Shown here: in pieces, positions 1 through 11,796 of the stretch | Numbering within the stretch: position 1 is the first letter of the stretch | How the letters are laid out: each line of letters begins with the position of its first letter | Assembly (NCBI GenBank): GCA_009761415.1 | Contig: QUOL01000006.1 | Span: 1,364,001-1,428,000, forward strand | Reading direction: 5' to 3' | Origin: Sarcomyxa edulis | Taxonomy: Eukaryota; Basidiomycota; Agaricomycetes; Agaricales; Mycenaceae | DNA: 64,000 bases | Position numbers and translations under genes: made by a program | Notes under the pieces: generated by a model | Told to the model about the DNA's origin: nothing | What the model saw: the letters and a program-made list of their open reading frames with translations, nothing else | Databases searched by the model: none

Positions 1-1675
1 ACAGACAGACAGACGCGAGTCGCTTACCTACTATATGCATATGACGGGTCCGAACGAAGCTGTTACAGGTCCTTCCTTCCGAGCAATAGCTTGAATTCCA
101 GGACCAAGTTCAGTTTGCCTCGTAGGAAGGAACGGACGGACGCGAATCGCTCATTTCTTTTTGGAGGTAGGACACTGCGTTTTCATCAATGCGGCAATGC
201 ATTGTATCGGCTTCCTACTTGATCCTTGATCGCGTTGGTGTTGGTGGGGTTGTGGGCGTCTATGCTATGCCAGTGCGGTCCGAACGTCAGGCCCTCGGCG
301 CGTACTCACTTGTATCACTGTCGATCCTTTGACGCTCCGACTGGCGCTGAAGCATCCTCGAGCTCTAGGAATCTTCATCTGACAGTGACTCTCTCTCCGA
401 ATGTACCAACCAACCATGGGACGAACAACTCTCGAACCGATGGCAGGACTAGATTAATGAACTGTCGTCTTGGAAAGCCAATGCCAATCTCAATGTTTAT
501 ACGGTCATATCAATGTCTCAATCGACGAGGCAAGACAATCGATCACTGTGATGGTGTACGTGTACGTTTGGCGTCAACTATCTAGGCCAGTGTTGACCGT
601 TGACCGTTGACCGTGGAACTTGGTTGTTAATCCGTCCACTGAAACTTCGATTTCAAAGTGATCATGCGTATATGGCAACTGATACTGACGAGGCAATCGC
701 AATCGCCATACTATTAGAAGTAAGTAAGTTATCTTTGGCGCTGCTGTCGGTCAGCATTGACCGTCTTTCTGATAGTTACAGAGCAGAGCTTGGTTTTGGT
801 TTTGCTATGTCGCGACTCTGATCATGCTTATATGGCAACTGACGAGACAATCGCCATACTATTAGTAGTAAGTAAGTCACTTGCGGCGCTGACATCCCGG
901 TCAATGCTGACCGTCTTACCAACAGAGTAGAGCTATGTTGCGAGTTTTGCTTCCCCTCGATGATGAAACGAAATGGGCGTTCACTTGGTGCGACACAGGT
1001 GCGAGGCGAGGCGAAAGAAAAATGGGATCCTCCTTCGTGGATCATGACTGGCTCTAGCAGTGACGATCAATTCGGAATCATAATATGGACGCGAACTGGA
1101 ACCAGTGGCGTTGAGAATTCAGGTGGACCACTGGCTTCAGGAACTCGTTTTCTACGAGGCCATGTACATGTGGAATGACGAGACAACGGCGCCAACGATG
1201 AAGTCAACGCGTCTTTCAAAGCTTCGTATCATATCCTTGTTCGATCGCCAAGCAACATCACTTCGTAACCACAATATGGACGAGAACTGGACTGAATGGC
1301 GTGGAGAAGTTGAAGCACTGGCTCCAGGAACTCGATCTCTACGAGGCCATGTACATGTGGAATTACGGGACAACGGCGCCAACGATGGAGCCAACACGTC
1401 TCGCAAAGCTTCGTATCATATCCTTGTTCGATCGCTAAGCAACCTCCAGGATCCGAATGCTCACAGCTCTAAATACCTTCCACGTCGGACGATACACACC
1501 GCACCGAACTTGGGTATATATAGGGTCTGACATGCGAGGAATTGTCCTGCAAGTCAGGTACTTTCTCCTTCTCGTTCCTCCTCATTTCTGCTGGTCAGAA
1601 AAAACCAAAACCAAGTCTCATCTCTCTCTCTCTCTATCTTCCCTGTAACGAAAGCTATCACGAACACAGAATATC
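1..1675. repeat. gene-free left flank with two tandem duplications
   Basis: No convincing gene. The stretch starts with a short ACAG microsatellite and carries a triple TTGACCG run near 594-615. Two local tandem duplications are visible. Sequence beginning at 661 (ATCATGCGTATATGGCAACT) recurs at 821 (ATCATGCTTATATGGCAACT), period about 160 bp. Sequence beginning at 1082 (AATATGGACGCGAACTGG) recurs at 1273 (AATATGGACGAGAACTGG), period 191 bp, and the similarity runs to about 1444. Open frames here (for example 1105-1530) owe their length to the duplicated sequence and have no recognisable domain or splice logic. The last 160 bp form the promoter of the next gene. Confidence 0.7.
1513..1601 (+). 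promoter_or_regulatory. core promoter and leader element of first ART-like gene
   Basis: A TATA-like run (TATATATAG, about 1513-1521) is followed by CAAGTCAGGTAC (1550-1561) and then TTTCTGCTGGTCAGAAA (1585-1601), a 6-bp inverted repeat around CTGGT. The same two blocks in the same order lie upstream of both paralogues (5680-5715 and, inverted, 59681-59719), while the surrounding sequence is much less similar. The blocks lie within 130 bp of the ATG, so they belong to the core promoter or the 5' leader. Whether they act as DNA or as an RNA hairpin cannot be told. Confidence 0.6.
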
Positions 1676-3532
1676 ATGCGTCTTTCATCACTCTTCGTGA
1701 CTCTCGGCCTCGCTCTCTTGGTTCTCGGTGTTCCTTTAGAAGATGACAATGCCTCCGTCGTGGTACGTCCCCGAGACCTGCAATCGAATTGACAGCCGCT
1801 GATTGATTTCGATAGGCCACCCACTCTATCCAGGCTCGCACAGATAAAAGCGGAACGGGAAGTAGCAAGAGTGGCAAAGGCTCCGGATCGCATAAGAACA
1901 AAAACACGGTGCGTTTTACAGGTCTTAGGTTCTATCCATCGTGTCTAATGATGAATACTGCAGCCTACAACTAGTAGTAGCAGCGCTCATCACCATACTG
2001 CAACAACGACAACCTCGTCTTTGAAGGCAACCGGGACTGAAACTTCGACTTCAAAGGATAAAGGGTCTCCGAGCAAGGGAGACACGGAGAAGACTGTGAG
2101 TTAGATCAGGATTCACAACGGAAGCATGCATTGATCTTACGCATTCGCAGTGTCCGGTGCTTAGCACTCTAGTAGAATCTGGTGGGTCGTCTTCCAAAGG
2201 TGAGGATTCTAGTTCCAGAGTTCTATCGATTTTCCTTACTGACCGGCATTGCAGGTTCCGGAAGTGGATCTGGATCAAGTCATTCGAGTTCGAAAGGTGA
2301 TTGCCGTTCCTCTTCCTCTTTGCAATCACCGAACGTCCTCGACTCACTGCCGTTGTAGACTCTGGATCCGGTTCGAAGCATACTTCGAAAGGCAAAGGTG
2401 ATCATCTTCATCTCACGTGTTTTCTCCTACCACTTACTGTATAACATAGGAGGCTCCAAGTCGGGCACGTCGACATCAAAAGCAGGCTCAGATCTAAGCA
2501 AACGTGCTGGTCTCGTACACCCGCCCGGAAAGAGTGATACCACTCTCTTCCATGGTACAGAATCAGAGCGAGATGCCGCCCAACTCAAGTCAGATATCAA
2601 ACTCGTTAACATGAAGTATGGCGATTTGCACAGTATCGAGGCTGGTTCGTCTCCATGCGTTACATTGACATCATGCCCTTCACTGACTTGCTATGTGTGC
2701 GTCACAGATGGGGTCGACGGAGCGTTGTATCTTACGGACAGTCTACTCTCTGCTGCTCAATTTGCTTGCAGGAAGATCCGTCCTGGTCCTAAGTCGGATG
2801 ATCAGGTATATGTTCTCGGTCAGTGGTTACGTTGCCCTTGCTCGTTTATATCGTCTCTTACTTGTTCCGCGCAGAGTACAAGTGGGATGGAGCCGAGTTC
2901 GTCCATGGATTTCACATTCTTGTGGTCAAGACTGACATCATCGTATTGCTTGTAGCTTGCCCGTCAAAGACTTCGAGGACAATGACGAGTTCAGAGAGGT
3001 AAGGTTTCAAAAGACCTTGGTGTAGATAGCTAATTGATTGTTGTTGTCATAGTTTATGCATTATTACAAGGAGTCAAAAACAAATCCTACGTTTGATCAG
3101 ATCTTGCTCGAAAATTACATGATCACAGGGTGCGTTCTTTCCCGGTTCCCGTTTCCTGTTTCCGGATTCTAAATATTCTCGTCCAACACTCAATTATAGC
3201 CCGATGAACGACCCTATCATTGATTGTGAGTAGTCCCTTCCACACTCTGCACTGCCTATCTGATTTATTCGTTATCTCTAGTCGCTCTTTCGCCTTCTTT
3301 CTGGCAATACGCCGTCATCAAGCAAAAGGCTATCGACGACAAGAAGCTCACTTGGGTAGCGACTCACCGGGTCACCTGCAGCGCTGTCCCGCCTGGAGAA
3401 CAACTCACAGACCAGATATACGCTGCGGGCCAAAAATCGAGTCCGATGTTTCCTCGGATGGAGACGGCGATGTCAGACTGTATAGGACCGTATGACTGGG
3501 ACAAGGCAGTCAAGGACGCCACGGACAACTAA
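1676..3532 (+). CDS. secreted Ser/Thr-rich protein with ART-like C-terminal domain, paralogue 1
   Basis: I do not recognise a named family. The start (1676) opens a clear signal peptide (MRLSSLFVTLGLALLVLG, then PLEDDNA). Next comes a low-complexity linker rich in Ser, Thr, Gly and Lys (exons about 1830-2395), then a globular domain of about 190 residues. That domain has the blocks HPPGKSDTTLFHGT, GVDGALYLTDSLLSAAQFAC, DFEDNDEF, SPSFWQYAVIKQKA, CSAVPPGEQL and PYDWDKA, ending at 3532. The pair FHGT and YLT(D/S)...AA.F, about 45 residues apart, resembles the His and Tyr motifs of H-Y-[E/D/Q] ADP-ribosyltransferase folds; this is inference from pattern only. At least eight short introns are needed. 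Three Cys of the domain are shared with both paralogues. Likely exported; target unknown. Confidence 0.75.
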
Positions 3533-5640
3533 ACGATGGGGAAATCTAAAGACATGGAGGGCATTGTCTATCAGTGTTAGGTAAACCGTGCAGTATGTAC
3601 TTACTTGACACATATCTTGCTAGGAAACTTGTATGATCATACGCGGCACGTTTTGGCTTTCTCTCTGTGGTACACCTTCAAACGTTGCAGATGCTGCGGT
3701 CCCGCGCATTGTAAGCTTTGAACTGACGTCGACGGACAACTCAACAGCGAGATCGACACTTTGCAGGAAGAGCAGAAACTCCTTATTAACGAATATATTT
3801 TCCAGAATTTACATCCTTTCTGACAATCTTTGCCGTTTCAAATCGCTCACTGCTACCCCAGGAAGGGAACGGCAGGTGACGGTCTGTGAGCGTTTCCTCA
3901 AGGCAATGCCATTCACGACGGTACGTCCAAATCTCTTCATGTCTGGAAGAGGTCATCTCACCTACCATTCTCTCAAGCTCGTAAGAATTTCTTGTCTGAT
4001 TCAGGATCAGGGATATCAACATCTCATGTCTTCGGGCACTACGATGTACTCAAAGTCAATGCTGTCGATCAGACGGCGCAGTACAATGCGAGACCTTGCA
4101 GAACCGATAAAAATCGGAGCGCCGATACAGCGCCAGTGGCATAACAGTGGCGCTGATGCATGATGGGAATGGACATCAAAACCTTCGCCTGGCGACTCTT
4201 CAATTCAACTAGTGTTGTTGTGCCTCTAGTCTGTGAAGCTACTCGAAGATGCGGCAACCCGGTGTTCTCTTCGAATCGAGCCGTACTACGACACATGTAT
4301 TGTGCAAGATAATCAAACGACGGTAAGGTCAGGTTCAGACGATTGAAAGAGGTGGATGGGTATGATGCCTCCATGTAGATCGCGCACATATGTACAATAT
4401 GCATATAGAGGTTGCAAGTCGTCCAGACCTGACCGAGTTGTGTTTCGATTACCAAGTATAAAATTCATCGTGATCGACTCCGACTCGGACGACGGACCTG
4501 CATAATTGCCTTGACCATACGGGGCACGATCCTTCATAGTACCTAGCTCCATCCGTAAGGCGATCTCATACTAGGATGACAAGCGACCGTGCAGTTGTGT
4601 GATTCGCACCTGTCCAACCTGGGCTCGGGCTAATGAGAAGGTTCTTACTATGGGTTCCAAATTTCAACAGTTGTCACCTTCTACATCGGCCTCTCGGAAA
4701 AGCTTTCTCAGGACCGCGATTGATGATTGTTTTCACCTTTTGCTAACGACACTGGGTCCTTTTTTGGGGGATCGGTCGATGCAGGGTGCACGCTGCACAC
4801 GGAATCGTTGGATCCCGACGAGAACCAAGCTGGCTTAGTCGACTCTCAAGGTAAGCAGGTCACGGTGAAACACCACATTCGTAGATCCGATGGCGCCAAA
4901 CAGTATTTGAACAGTATGAGCTACATGGAGGGGGGACCGATATGTCATCGAGGGGAGTCGGAAACCGGTGAGTGACTTTTTTGCAAGAATTTTCCAACTT
5001 TGTAATCGACCCAACATTTGCTCACTCAGGCCTCAGGTATCATGCATCAGGGTTGGTATCTATCGCTGCGCCATTGCTAGGCATCAGCACAGCGAGCACC
5101 AATTCTTGATAGACCTAGATATCGATCGGTAGGAGGTGACGCCGAATCTAAACTGCACGATCGCTATCACCCAAGTAGGAAACGGGTGTTCAAAAGTTGT
5201 TGGCGTCTAAACCACGAGCGACAGTGACTCGGCCCTCGGGGATCTGAGACAGTGCATGTACGTCCTTTTCACTTTGACAGAGACTTTCTCAGTAATGCTA
5301 TTGACGCTCTACTGAACAGAACAGTACTAAAATTAATGCGCCAAGCTGACAACGTTCGACACTTGCGCCACCACTATCAGGAAACCACGTCTAGATCTTA
5401 CAACAAAGAAGCAATATACTGCTCCAGGTCGATAACTCAGCCTACAGCTCCATTCGTGCCTCTACGCCCCCCTGCAATGGCAATAACAGGTTTCAGGACG
5501 CGAAGATGGCATACGACGACTCCCAAAAGCCTCAAGGAGTATGGTAGTTATGTTCTCTTGCTCCTTCCTTCTTTACTTGCTATGCAGAAAACTCCACCTA
5601 TCCACATTCAGTCGACTCGCACTGCACCGACTGACCCACT
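3533..5640. other. intergenic, no supported gene
   Basis: About 2.1 kb between the first two ART-like paralogues. The open frames here (such as 3633-4163, 4727-4975, 5252-5653) lack domain similarity, a consistent start and matching splice sites. A short stretch near 3735-3790 reads as a coiled-coil-like EIDTLQEEQKLL in one frame, which could be a relic of an F-box type protein, but nothing follows it. Confidence 0.5.
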
Positions 5641-5646
5641 GAGAGG

Positions 5647-5715
5647 TATATAAGGCCTTGAGATGGTACACCATTTCTTCAAGTCAGGTACTCCTCTTTT
5701 CTGCTGGTCAGAAAA
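5647..5715 (+). promoter_or_regulatory. TATA box and conserved palindromic leader element, paralogue 2
   Basis: TATATAA at 5647-5653 is followed by CAAGTCAGGTACTCCTC (5680-5696) and TTTTCTGCTGGTCAGAAAA (5697-5715), the latter a 7-bp stem around CTGGT. The arrangement (TATA, about 27 bp, block 1, block 2, about 47 bp, ATG) is nearly identical to that of the inverted paralogue at 59.6 kb and recognisable at 1.5 kb. Confidence 0.65.
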
Positions 5716-5762
5716 CATCATCTATCTCGCTCTCCTCATCACGAAAACAACACGACCCCGCC

Positions 5763-7469
5763 ATGCGTATCTCGTCCTTCTACGTTACCCTTGGCCTCGC
5801 CCTTCTGGCTTTCAGCGCCCCCCTTGATGATGATAATGCCGGAGTACGTTCGATCTATTCATTGTATACGACGGTCAGTGACTAACCTCGCCGTACAACT
5901 TAGGCTATCCAAGCTCGAACTGGCAAAGGAAACACGGGCGGCAAAGGGGGCTCGGGTGGCAAGGGCACCAGCTCTGAAGTCGGCACCAGCACGGTAAATA
6001 ACTCAAATTCCCTCGATTTGTTCCAATCACTCATGAATGGGCCAGCCCGCCGGTGGGCATCATACTACGACCGCAACTACCACAAGTGGCTCTGTACATG
6101 GAACCGGAACCACACATGGAACTGGGACCGCAACGCACACAACGGCGTCTTCGACCACGTCGCCTACTTCTGTGAGTCTGTTAAGTACCAATGAAATGAC
6201 ATGTAATCTTACACATCCGCTAGTGTCCCCTACTTAGCAGCATAGTAAGCTCCAGTGGATCGACGGGAGGTGAGCAGTCTATCCCTATATATTCACTAGT
6301 AAACTCTAAACACCAGTATATCAGGCGCTGGGACGGGCCATGGATCGAGTAATTCAACTTCAAAGGGTAATCGATAATGTCTCGCGCTAGCTCTTGTGAT
6401 ATACTTACCAGTCGCCGACACAGGAGGCTCGAAAACAGGCTCGAAAGGCTCGAATTTGGCCAAGCGTAATGGTGTTACCCACCCGCTTGGGAAGAGCGAT
6501 GTCACTTTATTCCACGGTACAGACGTAAAGACGGACGCTGATGCTCTCAAGACCAACATCAGGCTCAGTGTCATCAAGCATGGTGATCTACACGACGTTG
6601 CAATCAGTGCGTACACCGCATGGGCTCTCGTTGTCGTGACAACTTTCACTAACTTGCTATTTGCATCTCTCAGCTGGCGTCGACGGAGCCTTTTATCTGA
6701 CGGACAGTTTGCTCGCTGCCGCTCAATTCGGATGCAGAAACATACAGCCCGAGGCTGAATCGGAAGAATTTGTATATGTTCTCGGTAAGTAGCAGATTAT
6801 TCAAGTTCTCCTTATAGCTCACATCTTGTCTCAGAGTACAAGTGGGAAGGCGCAGAGTTTGTCCACTGATCTCAATTGACCATATTTCATACTGACAAAC
6901 TCACGTCACCTACAGCATGGAGGTGAAGGATTTCGAGGACAATGACGAGTTCCAAAACGTGAGTTCCAGGACCTTTTTCCCTTTAGTTTGCTGTTTGATC
7001 AATCACATATTGTTTAGTTCCTCGATTATGAAAAAGATTCGCACTCTAACCCAACTTTCGATAAGATCATGAGCGACAATGATATGATCACAGGGTATGT
7101 CCTCTTCTCCTATTGAACAATAGAGATCAACGACGCAATAATCTTCCAGTCCAATGCACTCTGCCGGCGCCGATGGTGAGTAGCCATCACTCCTGTCTCT
7201 CCCCTCCGTCTAACTTGTTCCGAATGTCTTTAGACGGTCTTTCCCCGCTGTTCTGGCAATACGCTATAATAAAGCAGAAAGCCGTAGACACCAAGAAGCT
7301 TAGCTACGTCGCAACTCATCAAGTCTTCTGCAGTGCCGTCCCCCCCGGCGCGGAACTCGTGGCGGACCTCTATGCCGCTGGCCAGAAATCGAGTCCCGTA
7401 TACCCCAGGATGCAGGAAGCTGTTACAACTTGTGTTGGCAAGTATGACTGGAAGAAGGCAATGGCGTAA
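5763..7469 (+). CDS. secreted Ser/Thr/His-rich linker protein with ART-like domain, paralogue 2
   Basis: Same architecture as the gene at 1676. It has a signal peptide (MRISSFYVTLGLALLAFSAP, start 5763), a short acidic DDDN, a Gly/Lys-rich stretch (TGGKGGSGGKGT), a His/Thr-rich stretch (GGHHTTTATTTSG and GTGTTHGTGTATHTT), and then the C-terminal domain. Its blocks are THPLGKSDVTLFHGT, GVDGAFYLTDSLLAAAQFGC, YKWEGAEFVH, MEVKDFEDNDEF, NPTFDKIMSDNDMITG, LSPLFWQYAIIKQKA, CSAVPPGAELV and KYDWKKAMA, stop 7469. The first intron (GTACGT after the codons for DNAG) has the same position as in the paralogues. The FHGT/YLTDS pair is the basis of the ART-like suggestion. The protein is most similar to the inverted copy at 57980-59626 (shared KHGDLHDVA, NPTFDKIMSDNDM and a terminal AMA). 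Function unknown. Confidence 0.8.
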
Positions 7470-8643
7470 AGGTGATGGAAGGAGAACTGGATCCAGAAAG
7501 CAAGTAGGAATGGCACGTCTATGTGAACAGTATCAGATCGAGGTACATACACATCAATGGAGTTGTTCTTTCTGCACAAGTTCATTGTGACATGTCTCTA
7601 CATACTGCCTCGTTATCTGACAGTCCCTCCTGGACCAAGTTTTGACGCGACGCGTCTATGATCATGTGCCCAGAAATCATATTGGATGGCTGTGCTCGTC
7701 CTTGCTTTTCCGAGTCCTTTGCAGTATCTACCTCCAACATTGTTCGTTCGTCTCATTGTCTCATCGAAGCATGTCTATAGACTCTTTGGTCGTGCTTCAC
7801 ATAGCCCACACCTCATAATTCCGCACACCCCCTCCACAAGACTGGGGCCAAGCTCTCGAAACAGACCATACTTATTCGTGATGTGGACAAACTGCAAACG
7901 GAAGACGACAGAGACAAGGACTCTGAACCTTCAATGAGTACTCTGATTTTTTGTCCCTTTCTCATCAACATGTTTTGCGTGGACGACGTTGGAAAATCAT
8001 GACGACGAATATGATCTCTACAACATCCGACCTCACGACCTCGATTCTGTATCCTGCTCATAGCTGCTTATACGTACACCCAATAGAATCGAAAGCGAGG
8101 GTGCTCGAAACTAGCTGATCTACGACTCGGAGGTCAATCTGATCCGCTCACTAGGTCGGGGCGCTATCGGCTTTCGACCTTGGAAGACACTGATGATGCA
8201 CTCCAATGTGCTAATACAAAGGCTTTACTGATAATTGGAAGCAGTAAAGTGAACCATATCTATCATCACTTACCCTGAAGACATCTTCACGCTCTGATTT
8301 CCCTGTCAGGAACTTGAAGCTCTTTAGACTCTCACAAGGTCAACTCGGGGGGCCACGGTTTCGGCACTCAGTATAGTCACGAGAGTCAGTCCGCCATCAC
8401 CGACTATGATTTTCTTACCTCCGAGTCCATGCTCATGAAGACGCGTCACCAGTAGACATGCGTAACAACCTCGGCAACACCTTCATCTCGATAGGCGCGC
8501 ATTCGGCTCATTAACATTCTTCGACTGCTGCATTGCGCGTCAGTCGGCAGATATGGACGGCAACGGGATCCCTCGATTTGCTTATAAGCTGATAGTAAAC
8601 ATACTGGTAAATCACCAACTTCCACCTCGCCTGTCTTTCATCA
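7470..8643. other. intergenic, no supported gene
   Basis: About 1.2 kb between the ART-like paralogue and the esterase. I see no frame with recognisable similarity. One frame near 7997-8060 reads ENHDDEYDLYNIRPHDLDS, which looks faintly protein-like but has no start or continuation. Confidence 0.5.
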
Positions 8644-11298
8644 ATGCTCAAAATTTCATCTCTTTGCGTGGCCTTCTTGACTGTTCTCACGCAGGCGACC
8701 ATCGTGATAGGCTCCGAGACCACAGGTTCTATAGTCTCCCTATCCTATGCTAAATTCCAAGGCGCCGTTGTTGGAAATGTCACTCAATTTTTGGGGATGC
8801 CCTATGCTCAACCTCCGTATGTAGATTGCGGGTCGGAGTCTTGCTCAATCTATCGACTGACAATTCTACCTCATTTACAGAATCAACGACCTGCGATTCC
8901 GTCGCCCGTTGCCCCCCAAAGCAATTCCTGGAATACAACAAGCCGTGTCTTATGGTCCAGCATGTCCACAGCAAACACTCTCGACTATACCAATAATAAG
9001 TTTTCCAAACAACTACACGGCTATCTCTGAAGATTGTCTGTCATAAAGTCTAATTTTGCTCCGTCTCGCGTTCCTTATGTTTACATGCAGGTCTCTATAT
9101 CAATGTTTTCAGGCCTGCAAAAGCCCACGATGAGAAACTTCCTGTTGCAGTAGTTAGTATCTGTGATCTCCTCCAAATCATACTTCTCATTTCTAGCGAT
9201 GCTTTTCGTAGTGGATCTTCGGAGGTTTGCCATTCATTCCAAGGTCCCTCAGGCCATCCTTCTTGAACAACATCTCTGGCTCTAGGTGGATTTGAAATAG
9301 GAGACTCCTCGGACGAGCCTGTCATCAACCTGGTAGAACGTTCCATTGCTATAGACGAACCGGTAATCGTCGTTAGCCCCAATTACCGCATCAATGGTAT
9401 TTACTTTCCTACTATCTCAAGTTGACCTGAACGGCTTACGTTTCCACGTCGCATACAGGCTTCGGATTTCTCGCAGGGAAAGAGGTGCAAGCAGAGGGTA
9501 TCGGCAATTTAGGGCTGCGAGATCGTCAGTAACACATTCTTGATCCTGGTTGGAAACGCTTGTTGATGCCGCGTTCCTCAGAGAGGTTCGCGCTAGAATG
9601 GGTCCAAGAACACATCGAGTCTTTCGGCGGTGACCCTACTAAAGTCATGATGTGAGACGCTCTTGTCAACCATAAAATCGTCTATACTGAACTTGACCAC
9701 AACAAGCTTCGGGGTGAGCGCTGGTGCTATCTCGACAGGCCTGCACATGGTTAGCAACGAGGGAAACACCGACAATCTGTTCCGTGCTGCTTTCATGGTG
9801 AGTAGTGCTTCAACCTCTGGAAACCTGCTTAACATGCTCCACAGATGTCCGGCGGACCCATCAGTACTTCTACCATCTGCGACGGTCAAGATCAATATGA
9901 CTTCATCGTAGCAGCCACCAATTGCACTGATGCGGCCGATACTCTGGCTTGCTTGCGCCAAGCTCCTTTTGACGAACTCATGGCCGCTATCAATAACACT
10001 CCAGATATATTTTCGTATCTGAGTTTGAATCTTACCTGGAGACCGCGAATCGATGGGGACTTTCTTCAATTGGATCCCGTGGAATCTATCGAGAGGGGTC
10101 TCTACGCTAAGGTTTGTATCAACTACACTTGTCTTGTGATCTACAGTCCCTGATATTTGAGCTTCGTAGGTTCCTATGGTCACTGGAGATGCTGATGACG
10201 AAGGAACGTGCGTATTCTGTATCGTTGCGATACTCATTCACGTCGCTGGGATTTACTGAATATTTGTTGATTAGTGGGTTCTCTCTATCGACTTTGAATA
10301 TCACGCACGTAGTTCTTTCAATCGTTCTCCAGATGGAGCCGTACTAAACTTTCGCTCTGCAGAACCGACGAGGAATTTTTGGATTACATACAATCAAAGT
10401 AGGTGCTTTGTGCAAGCGGTCAATTGGTGGTCAATCCAAACACACAATTCTCTGTAGCTATCTGACTGGAACATCATCGTCTCAGTTGCAACAAGTAGGT
10501 GAAGCGTATCCATCGGACCCTACACAAGTAAATCTTGTTACTTTAATTTTCTGAACATATCTGACGTTCCTATCAGGGCTCACCGTTCAATACCGGAAAT
10601 AACAATACATTGACGTACGTTTTGAACCCAAGTCGTATGTACTTCGGACGTTTGCCGAAGAATGTTTCGCACTTTAGGCCTCAATTCAAGCGGTTAGCTG
10701 CCCTTCAAGGCGACTTCATCTTCCAGGCCCCCCGGCGCCTTTTCCTCCAAGCAGCCTCTAAGACCCAGAGTGCCTGGAGCTACCGTAAGCTGACATTCCT
10801 TGCTATCTCGGTCATCACTGATTTATTACCTCTCGTGTGTAGTGTACAAACGAGGAAAGAGTACCCCCGTGCTCGGTGCTTTCCATGGCTCGGACCAGAC
10901 AGAATGGTTTTACGAAGATTCGTCAAGCTCTGATACTGTTGGTATCGATTATCTGAGTGAGAGTTTTGCCATTATCATTGACAGGGCGATACTCAACTTC
11001 GAGTCGATAGTTCATTTCATCAACACGCTAGACCCCAACGTCCCTGCCGTTCGATCTGATAGTGCACCTTCCGGATCTACTGGATTATTCTGGCCCCAAT
11101 GGGCAAATTCGAGTGCTCTGTTGACGTTCTCCGACCCCACCGTCATCAACATCACATCAGACACCTACCGCGGTGAAGCCATCGGACTACTGAACCAATT
11201 GTCGAAGGAGTTGGTCAATAGCCCGCAGGTGTGTCGATGATCTTTTGACACCTCATGCTTACTTCTGTGTCACCTAGTATACATCGTATCTAACCTGA
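8644..11298 (+). CDS. secreted type-B carboxylesterase / lipase
   Basis: Carboxylesterase family (alpha/beta hydrolase, cholinesterase-like), hydrolysing carboxylic esters outside the cell. The start at 8644 gives a signal peptide (MLKISSLCVAFLTVLTQA). Diagnostic blocks follow in order after splicing: FLGMPYAQPP, the DLRFRRPLPP block, EDCLYINVFRPA, the oxyanion motif WIFGGGFEIG, VSPNYRINGFGFLAG, GNLGLRDQRFALEWVQEHI, FGGDPTKV, the nucleophile FGVSAGAIS, TGDADDEGTVFSL (catalytic Glu) and LGAFHGSDQTEWF (catalytic His). The nucleophile elbow is GVSAG rather than the common GESAG. One exon (TGGATCTTCGGAG) has 13 nt. The terminal ORF could stop at 11240, but splicing 11229-11277 extends it by seven codons (YTSYLT after PQ) to a stop at 11298, which I prefer. 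About a dozen introns. Confidence 0.88.
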
Positions 11299-11647
11299 CA
11301 CCACTTGCATTCTACACAAATTGGACCCAAGTACTTACTTCATGCTGCATGCCCTTACCGCGCGTGATAAGGGGATGTCGTTGTGCTCTAAATCGAATAG
11401 ACAACACTAACCGATACTCATGAATGATCAAAGCTCTTCAGATCCTTCAGATCAGCCGCCGAAGACGAACGATTCTTGGAGACTTGTAAGTAGGGTTGAA
11501 TCGAAGACTGCGTCGTCCGTCTCGAGAAAGGACGGAAATTAGCCCAAATGGCCGTTAAGTGGTGGATAGTCTTTTGTTTCGTGTGTTTGTCGAGGACTGG
11601 AACTTTCACGACTGAATTTAGGCGATTAACGCGCACTGCACGGAAGT

Positions 11648-11662
11648 TTTGTGACGCCACAT
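11648..11662 (+). promoter_or_regulatory. CRE-like motif shared by the two lipase promoters
   Basis: TTTGTGACGCCACAT occurs here 149 bp 5' of the lipase ATG, and again, identical over 15 bp, at 24892-24906, 140 bp 5' of the second lipase. The core TGACGCCA resembles bZIP (CREB/ATF-type) half-site combinations. The flanking sequence is diverged, which argues for retention by selection. Confidence 0.4.
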
Positions 11663-11796
11663 TTCCAACACATTTCTTCGATCCTTTCGATCTCACCATC
11701 TCGATTTTTATTCGATATGAAATTTGACCCTCTTTACTAACTTCTACACGTCCTCTTGTGTCTGTAGATGCCAATTGCCTTGACACTCATCCCAGC

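Noticed and set aside
1105..1530. 141-codon open frame as a gene
   Set aside because: Its length comes from the 191-bp tandem duplication (HVHVE and NNGAND-type repeats follow it); no domain, signal or splice evidence.
3633..4163. 176-codon open frame between the first two ART-like genes
   Set aside because: No homology, no plausible promoter or splice partners, and the composition resembles the surrounding noncoding DNA.
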